64,000 nucleotides of DNA. Origin: Planctomycetota bacterium (GTDB lineage: Bacteria; Planctomycetota; Planctomycetia; Planctomycetales; Planctomycetaceae). Made by a program: the position numbers and the translations under genes. The DNA is taken from contig JAFEBS010000009.1 in the NCBI GenBank assembly GCA_018242525.1, forward strand, positions 214,747-278,746, written 5' to 3'. This document shows, piece by piece, positions 59,026 to 64,000 of the stretch. The notes under the pieces were generated by a model. It was not told the origin of the DNA. It worked only from the letters and a program-made list of their open reading frames with translations, and did no database searches. Each line of letters opens with the position of its first letter. Position 1 is the stretch's first letter.

Positions 59026-59723
59026 GTAACGATTTCGCGAGTGATCTCCCGACTGCCGATGACAATTTCGACGACGGATTCGGCTCCCCCGAGTACGGTT
59101 TCGACGACATGGACGCCGGTGGGGCCGACGCCAATAAAGTGGGTAGTGGTTCGCTGCGAGTGGACAAAAAGGGCTGGTATCTGTTTCGCATCGAAGCGAC
59201 CGCGAAGCCGAAGCCGTACCACGACGACGACATGAGCAAGAAGCGGGCTCCGTCTGTCGGACTCGTGATGCACGTTGAAGCCAGCGACAACGGCACTCCG
59301 CCTGGTGCTGTTCAGTTTCATGACTTGGTGCTCGGCGGATACGGCGGCGGTCCACCGGAAGACTGGCAGCGTGACCAGACTTTGAACTTTCTTGTCGGTG
59401 CCGGTGTTCTGATCAAGCAGGGAGAGAAGGTCATCGACCCGGAAACAAATTCGACGATAGTGAAGTCGTCCACCCTGGCTCCACGGTTGAACGGCCTGCG
59501 GGTGTTCGGAAAGGTTGAACTCTCCCCTGCGCGTCCCAAGAAAAAGGACGGACTGGAGCAACTTGACAAGGATGGAAACGTCGTCATGTACGCGGAGCGA
59601 CTGGAGTTTCCGTTCGGTCGCGGGATCTTCGCCGTGAACATGAAGGAAATCGCTCACCACAAATGGGCCGATGAAGCCCTGAAAGCTGCGGGAATCGTCC
59701 GCAACGCGAAACCGAATGCTTGA
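59022..59723 (+). CDS. Phage ssDNA-binding-like protein (putative)
   Basis: A 233-residue acidic protein. After a 40-residue acidic tail a beta-rich core begins (SGSLRVDKKGWYLFRIEATAKPKPYHD) with features of phage DUF669/single-strand-binding proteins: FHDLVLGGYGGGPPEDWQRDQTLNFLVGAGV, then LAPRLNGLRVFGKVELSP. OB-fold SSB proteins usually follow recombinase genes in phage operons, as here. Assignment to a known family is tentative. The stop is followed by a 300-base gap. Confidence 0.55.
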   Translation: MSNDFASDLPTADDNFDDGFGSPEYGFDDMDAGGADANKVGSGSLRVDKKGWYLFRIEATAKPKPYHDDDMSKKRAPSVGLVMHVEASDNGTPPGAVQFHDLVLGGYGGGPPEDWQRDQTLNFLVGAGVLIKQGEKVIDPETNSTIVKSSTLAPRLNGLRVFGKVELSPARPKKKDGLEQLDKDGNVVMYAERLEFPFGRGIFAVNMKEIAHHKWADEALKAAGIVRNAKPNA

Positions 59724-60032
59724 CTGTTGGCGTGCCACTCGTTGTGGCAGCGGGTGAGGTGAAGCGAACCCGCAACGTCGACGTTCCCAGCGGCCGGTCA
59801 TCGTGATCGGTGCGAGTTAACACAGCACGGCCGATCTATCCAGTAAGCCGTTCAGGGCGTGGCAGCTCGCAACGCTGGGGTTTTTGTGAAACCAGACCGG
59901 CCGGAAACGGTCGGGTCCCTGTCGAACCCATGGCTGATTGTTTCGGCCTAAATCAATCGCGATGGCATTGAAGGGTGGCATCGCAAACTTCCTGATTTGC
60001 GGGTTCGGCAGGGGCGAATTGAATCAACAATC
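59724..60032. ncRNA. Structured intergenic region, possible non-coding RNA
   Basis: About 310 bases without a convincing gene in an otherwise packed operon. Three short stems can be drawn: TGCCAC/GTGGCA near 59750, GCGGGT/ACCCGC near 59752-59775, and GACCG/CGGTC near 59907. A run of T residues follows a GC-rich block near 59875-59885. It could be an operon leader or a small RNA. No known RNA family was recognised. Confidence 0.3.
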
Positions 60033-62441
60033 ATGTCCAACCAACTTCAAGAACTCCGCGGCACGTTTCGACGCCTCGCCTGGGCCTCCAAGGGCGAAGG
60101 TCGTCGGTTCTGTATCGCTTCGGTTGACGTTGAAGTCGCGACATCAGGCGAGATCCCATACGTCGAAACAGTCTCAGTGAAAGGCGATGCTGATCCAAAT
60201 GAGTTCGTCCAGGGCCTCGGTTATCGATTCTGGGGAAAGTCCGAAAAACCAAATGAATTCGGCAAGCAGTTCGCCTTCAAGCAGCTCAAGCGAGACGAAC
60301 CTCACTCCCGAGTCGCGGTCGTCGGATATCTCACCCGCTTCGCGACAGGCATTGGCCCGGTCTTCGCCTCACAACTCTGGGACGCTTTCGGAACCGACGC
60401 CGTTCGTGTTCTGCGAACTGATCCAGATCGTGCGGCACTGGCAATCGGAATACCCGCTAGCCGTGCGAGGGATGCAAGTCAGGCCCTGAACTGCGACGGT
60501 CAGAATGAGGATTTGAAGCTCGAGCTGGTCCAGCTATTCGACGGGCGAAAGTTCCCGAAAAAGCTGATTGAGATCGTGATCAAGAAATGGGGCCTGTCTG
60601 CTCCCCAGCGAATTCGTCGCGACCCGTTCACGCTCCTGGTGAATCGTCTTCCGGGCTGCGGGTTCGCTCGCTGCGATCGGCTGTATGTCGACCTTGGACT
60701 GCCACTGGATCGACTCAAGAGGCAGTTCGCGTGCATCTGGAAATCACTGAAGGATGACGGCGACGGTCATACGTGGCACCCGATTGACGTTGCTGCAAAG
60801 GCCGTCATGCAGGGCGTGTCGGGATTGACCGAAGGAAAGCTCAACTGGCAGCGGGCGGTGAGACTCGGCGTCCGGGCCGGGTGGCTTCGCGTGCGGAAAG
60901 ACGACGCCGGGAAGTGGTGGATTGCGGAAGCGAAAAGGGCTGATAACGAGGCAAGTGTCGCGGCTGACATGCGACGCCTGATGGGCAGCAGTGGTGCGAA
61001 AAGTGAGGAACTAGTCACAGAAACTCTCCGAAGTATCGGTAACCATGAGGAACCTGCAATTGGCGAAACCAATACCAATTTGAGCTGCTGCCCATCATGG
61101 CCTGATCCTGACGACATCTCCGGACTGACGGATCACCAACGCGACCAACTAAAACTCGCCTTCCGTGGCCCACTCGCAATCCTGACCGGAGATCCAGGGA
61201 CCGGCAAAACCACTGCAGTCTCCCTGCTGATCCGCCATCTGTGCAAGACGATCGGATCGCACAACATCTACGCTTGCTCACCAACGAACATGGCGGCGAA
61301 ACGACTTCGGACGGTCCTGTCGGGCGATGGCGTTCAGGATGTCGTCGTCACCACTTTTCACAAGTTACTCGGAGCGATGGGCAATGGACACGACGGGGTC
61401 ACAGGATGGGACTTTTTTTACAATCGACGCAATCCACTTCCTTGCAAGGTGCTACTCGTCGACGAAGATTCGATGCGCGATGTTGATATCTCGGCAAGCC
61501 TACTGGAATCTCTCCGTGACGGTACGCTCGTCCTGTTTCTGGGAGACACCAACCAACTCCCCCCAGTCGGACATGGTGCTCCGCTTCGCGACGGGATCGC
61601 AGCCAGAATTCCTCATGGGCATTTCACAGAAATCCTTAGAAACTCTGGATCAATCACCGAATTCTGCAGAGCTGCCCGCGAAGGAAAGAGGCCACAACCG
61701 CCAGTCGTCATCAACATCGAAGCGGGGCTCAATTGGAAACACTTCGAGGCATCACAACCCGCCTCCCAAAAGTCGACGCTTTCGACGCTACTAAAATCAC
61801 TGAGCAGCTTCACGATCGACGGCGTCAAGGTCAACCCGATTCGCGATGCTCAGATCATCGTCGGACTGAACGAAAAGGGTGACTTGTCACGAGCGTCCAT
61901 CAACGTACTCGCCCAGTCGATCTTGAATCCGCTCGGTGCTCAGGTCGACGGGAACAAGTTTCGCGTTGGCGACAAGGTCATTTGTCAGGACAACTGCAAG
62001 CTCAAGCCTTACGTCGATCCGCTCGAAGACGACGGATTCAGCGAGGACGACGACAGTCTTCAGGAATTCGTCAGCAACGGCGAAATGGGCATCGTCACGG
62101 AAGTCCACAAGAAATTTTCCGTTGTGCGACTCGACGATGAGCGGGTCGTTCGCGTGCCAGCGGCGAAGGGCGAAGAAGATTCAAACGGGAACTTCGATCT
62201 CGCCTACGCCGTGACGTTCCACAAATCGCAGGGTTCTCAGTGGAAGATCGTGTTCCTGCTGAGCGACCGAGCTGCAAACAGGCTAGGCAGTCGAGAGTTG
62301 TGGAACACGGGCGGCAGTCGACCGACTCACTTGCTCGTCACGATTGGCGAGCTGGCAACGATTCAGAGGCAGTGCCAGCGCGTGGCATTGCGGGACCGAA
62401 AGACGTTTTTGAAGGAGTTGATTTGCGATGGCCAAGAGTAA
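60033..62441 (+). CDS. RecD-like superfamily 1 helicase
   Basis: An 802-residue helicase. The ATG at 60033 was chosen; the frame is open to 59997. The N-terminal half has helix-hairpin-helix-like segments (LTRFATGIGPVFASQLWDAFG, LLVNRLPGCGFARCDRL), as in RecD2 proteins. The motor has Walker A (LAILTGDPGTGKTTAVSLL), Walker B (KVLLVDEDSMRDVDIS), motif III (LGDTNQLPPVGHGAPLRD) and motif V (AYAVTFHKSQGSQWKIVF), with the UvrD-C-type end. RecD-type enzymes unwind 5'-3'. It is the largest gene of the replication module and is followed by a small zinc-type gene with an overlap of 14 bases. Confidence 0.88.
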   Translation: MSNQLQELRGTFRRLAWASKGEGRRFCIASVDVEVATSGEIPYVETVSVKGDADPNEFVQGLGYRFWGKSEKPNEFGKQFAFKQLKRDEPHSRVAVVGYLTRFATGIGPVFASQLWDAFGTDAVRVLRTDPDRAALAIGIPASRARDASQALNCDGQNEDLKLELVQLFDGRKFPKKLIEIVIKKWGLSAPQRIRRDPFTLLVNRLPGCGFARCDRLYVDLGLPLDRLKRQFACIWKSLKDDGDGHTWHPIDVAAKAVMQGVSGLTEGKLNWQRAVRLGVRAGWLRVRKDDAGKWWIAEAKRADNEASVAADMRRLMGSSGAKSEELVTETLRSIGNHEEPAIGETNTNLSCCPSWPDPDDISGLTDHQRDQLKLAFRGPLAILTGDPGTGKTTAVSLLIRHLCKTIGSHNIYACSPTNMAAKRLRTVLSGDGVQDVVVTTFHKLLGAMGNGHDGVTGWDFFYNRRNPLPCKVLLVDEDSMRDVDISASLLESLRDGTLVLFLGDTNQLPPVGHGAPLRDGIAARIPHGHFTEILRNSGSITEFCRAAREGKRPQPPVVINIEAGLNWKHFEASQPASQKSTLSTLLKSLSSFTIDGVKVNPIRDAQIIVGLNEKGDLSRASINVLAQSILNPLGAQVDGNKFRVGDKVICQDNCKLKPYVDPLEDDGFSEDDDSLQEFVSNGEMGIVTEVHKKFSVVRLDDERVVRVPAAKGEEDSNGNFDLAYAVTFHKSQGSQWKIVFLLSDRAANRLGSRELWNTGGSRPTHLLVTIGELATIQRQCQRVALRDRKTFLKELICDGQE

Positions 62442-62670
62442 AGCGGAGAAGCCTACGGGGTCGTGCAATTGCATCGATCAAGTGAATGCACAACTGAGGG
62501 GATCTAACGCCAAGCTTTCTCAGGGACTGCAAATCGACTTCAAGACAGGCAAGTCAAGCATGTCCCCGCCAATGCTGGTGGCGGAGAAGATTGACAGCAA
62601 GATCAAGAAGCGACTCCCTTCGCTGCTGTGTTCGTTCTGCCCGTTCTGCGGCTCGAAATATCCAGAGTGA
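62428..62670 (+). CDS. Small zinc-ribbon phage protein
   Basis: An 80-residue protein with CNCIDQVN near the N-terminus and a C-terminal zinc-ribbon pair CSFCPFCGSKY. The middle part (LKLSQGLQIDFKTGKSSMSPPMLVAEK shape) is typical of small phage early proteins of unknown function. The start overlaps the helicase stop by 14 bases. Confidence 0.65.
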   Translation: MAKSKAEKPTGSCNCIDQVNAQLRGSNAKLSQGLQIDFKTGKSSMSPPMLVAEKIDSKIKKRLPSLLCSFCPFCGSKYPE

Positions 62671-62674
62671 AATC

Positions 62675-63274
62675 GTGACTGACGCTCCCGCCCACTGCCC
62701 ATTCACTGTATTGATCGACACCCGCGAGCAAGCCCCCTGGTCGTTTCGTGGCCTCACCACAAATGCCGACAAGGGCTATCGCCCGCTCGTGATCGACTGT
62801 CGTTCGGCCACGCTACCCACCGGTGATTACTCGATCGCAGGATTCGAATCGCGGATCGCGATCGAGCGTAAATCACTGTCGGATGCGTTCTCCACGTTCA
62901 CTCATGATCGAGAGCGGTGGACGCGGGAGTTGGAGCGGATGCGGTCGTATGAGACTTGTCACGTCGTGATCGAGGGGAGCTTCGAGGAATTGTCCGCTGG
63001 CCCTGTCAAAGTGGGTGGTGCTGCGGTCGGAAAGGCGGTCGTTCGCTCCATCATGGCGTGGTCGATGCGTTACCAGAATGTCCACTGGTGGCCGATGGCA
63101 AGTCGTGAAATGGCCGAAACAGTAGCGTTCCGTTTGCTGGAAAAGTTCTGGGAGGAGGATCAGTGGATAAACAAGGAACTGGGCAAGTTGAGCATCGAAT
63201 CAGAGTCACAAAAGACACCCCGACGTTCGCGGGGAAGCTCAAGGCAGGCGAGGAGCTTGTTGTCACAACAATAA
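62675..63274 (+). CDS. ERCC4-domain structure-specific nuclease
   Basis: A 199-residue nuclease of the XPF/ERCC4 fold, starting at GTG 62675 (4 bases after the previous stop). The active-site pattern is intact: VLIDTREQAPW, LPTGDYSIAG and IAIERKSLSDAFSTF, giving the D/E...GDY...ERK signature. The C-terminal helix region holds VVIEGSFEEL. Family members cut branched DNA, for example Holliday-like junctions, and appear in phage replication modules. Its last 112 bases overlap the following small gene in another frame. Confidence 0.88.
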   Translation: MTDAPAHCPFTVLIDTREQAPWSFRGLTTNADKGYRPLVIDCRSATLPTGDYSIAGFESRIAIERKSLSDAFSTFTHDRERWTRELERMRSYETCHVVIEGSFEELSAGPVKVGGAAVGKAVVRSIMAWSMRYQNVHWWPMASREMAETVAFRLLEKFWEEDQWINKELGKLSIESESQKTPRRSRGSSRQARSLLSQQ

Positions 63275-63414
63275 ATGCCCGTCGCCCTGGATCCGTGAAG
63301 AACACGATCTGCATGCTCCCGCCTGAGGCGTTTGAATTCGTAGTCCCGACCTCTGCTCCTGCCGCAGAGGCGATCGAGGATGACCCACTGGCAGGACTGG
63401 GGTTTCAGTTATGA
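63163..63414 (+). CDS. Small phage protein overlapping the ERCC4 nuclease gene
   Basis: An 83-residue protein from GTG 63163 with a strong ribosome-binding site (GGGAGGAGG, 63150-63158). The first 37 codons lie inside the nuclease gene in another frame, and the stop overlaps the next start by 4 bases. The sequence (HRIRVTKDTPTFAGKLKAGEELVVTT...CMLPPEAFEFVVP) is balanced and looks translated, but no domain was recognised. Confidence 0.5.
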   Translation: MDKQGTGQVEHRIRVTKDTPTFAGKLKAGEELVVTTINARRPGSVKNTICMLPPEAFEFVVPTSAPAAEAIEDDPLAGLGFQL

Positions 63415-63752
63415 GCGATCAATTCGAGGATCTTGACACCGATGATGAAATTCAGCGCTGGATCTACGCATCCCGGAAGAGGGTTGGCGAGACCGTGCGT
63501 GAGGCACTCACCACAAAGCCAAAGGAAGCGGTCGATCACCCCGCTCACTACAACGCAGGCAATATCGAGGTGATCGACGCAATTGAGGAATGGGGGCTCG
63601 GGTTCTGCGACGGAAACGTCGTGAAGTATGTCGCTCGCCATCGTCACAAGAATGGGCTGGAAGATCTCAAGAAGGCTCGTTGGTATCTGAACCGTCTCAT
63701 TTCAAACATGGAAAAGGAAGCAAATGGATCTCAAGTTCAAGTCAACAGTTGA
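63411..63752 (+). CDS. DUF3310 phage protein
   Basis: A 113-residue protein with the DUF3310 signature: VDHPAHYNAGNIEVIDAIEEW, then FCDGNVVKYVARHRHKNGLEDLKKARWYLNRLI. The family is typical of phage nucleotide-metabolism and replication modules, and its role is not firmly known. It lies directly before the ThyX gene, whose start is 29 bases inside its 3' end, consistent with a nucleotide-metabolism link. Confidence 0.85.
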   Translation: MSDQFEDLDTDDEIQRWIYASRKRVGETVREALTTKPKEAVDHPAHYNAGNIEVIDAIEEWGLGFCDGNVVKYVARHRHKNGLEDLKKARWYLNRLISNMEKEANGSQVQVNS

Positions 63753-64000
63753 TGTCACGCAAGTCCAGTTGATGGGCGGTGATCACATGGTAGTTGCTGC
63801 GGCGAAGGTTGCCACAACAGGCACCGATGCCATGGCCTTTGCGAACGTCACATCCGATGACAATTTCGGCCTGATCAACTACCTGATGAAGCATCGCCAT
63901 GGAACCCCATTCGAGCATGGGGCCGTCACGTTTTTTGTCCATGCTCCAATTTTCGTCTGGCGGGAGTGGCATCGCCATCGAATCGGATTCAGCTACAACG
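63724..64000 (+). CDS. thyX: ThyX flavin-dependent thymidylate synthase (partial)
   Basis: The first 92 residues of a ThyX protein are in the window. ATG at 63724 has AAGGAAG upstream. The pattern VQLMGGDHMVVAAAKVAT, LMKHRHGTPFEHGAVTFFVHAPIFVWREWHRHRIGFSYN contains the start of the ThyX signature RHRxxSxN (here HRIGFSYN). ThyX makes dTMP from dUMP using FADH2 and methylene-tetrahydrofolate, supplying thymidine for phage DNA synthesis. The gene is cut by the window end. Confidence 0.92.
   Translation, partial: MDLKFKSTVDVTQVQLMGGDHMVVAAAKVATTGTDAMAFANVTSDDNFGLINYLMKHRHGTPFEHGAVTFFVHAPIFVWREWHRHRIGFSYN

Overview
The window looks like a chromosome segment of a planctomycete (Planctomycetota). 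It has several multiheme cytochromes c, very large Ser/Thr kinases fused to sulfatase-modifying (FGE-type) or TPR modules, a WD40-caspase protein, BRCT-pentapeptide proteins and a DUF1580-like DNA-binding protein. GC is moderate to high, and many intergenic regions carry short palindromic repeats. No rRNA gene, complete tRNA gene, CRISPR array or complete insertion sequence was seen.

Layout. (1) 1-10.4 kb is a divergent electron-transfer locus. The minus strand encodes two pentaheme c554-like cytochromes and a large cytoplasmic protein with cyclic-nucleotide-binding and ferredoxin domains. The plus strand encodes a four-helix cytochrome b-like membrane protein, a decaheme cytochrome and another pentaheme cytochrome. 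(2) 10.9-19.8 kb encodes export-like machinery: a periplasmic adaptor, a GAF-HlyD protein, a PqqD/M50/HlyD membrane protein and a truncated SecA-like ATPase. A type-II NADH dehydrogenase fused to a cyclic-nucleotide-binding domain sits among them. (3) 19.8-24.3 kb holds an overlapping AAA ATPase/PIN pair, a GNAT acetyltransferase, a C39-like peptidase and a phasin-like coiled-coil protein. (4) 24.4-39.4 kb is a signalling region: a secreted WD40-PDZ-caspase, a beta-barrel protein, two receptor-like kinases and an FHA-GAF-nucleotide cyclase. (5) 39.4-41.2 kb encodes a membrane protein with an ISL3-transposase-like zinc domain and a GYF domain. (6) 42.0-53.9 kb is a compact seven-gene operon: two BRCT-pentapeptide-SWIM-like paralogues, two proteins of unknown function, a MoxR AAA+ ATPase, a DUF5682-like protein and a VWA protein. 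This is the best candidate for an under-described system. An Imm11-like gene lies just upstream.

(7) From 54.7 kb to the right edge lies an integrated phage-like element. Its left boundary is marked by the 3' half of a tRNA-Gly(CCC) gene. The orientation predicts that the intact tRNA and the integrase lie beyond the right edge. The element has a divergent early region with an 11-bp iteron operator, followed by a packed early/replication operon: DUF1580-like protein, CsrA, DEDD exonuclease, RecT-like annealing protein, a putative ssDNA-binding protein, RecD-like helicase, ERCC4 nuclease, DUF3310 protein and ThyX (cut by the window end).

Possible links: the cyclase at 37.5 kb could supply the nucleotide sensed by the cyclic-nucleotide-binding domains on the ferredoxin protein and the NADH dehydrogenase, which would tie respiration to a second messenger. 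That is inference. All assignments come from reading motifs in the sequence; no database search was run.
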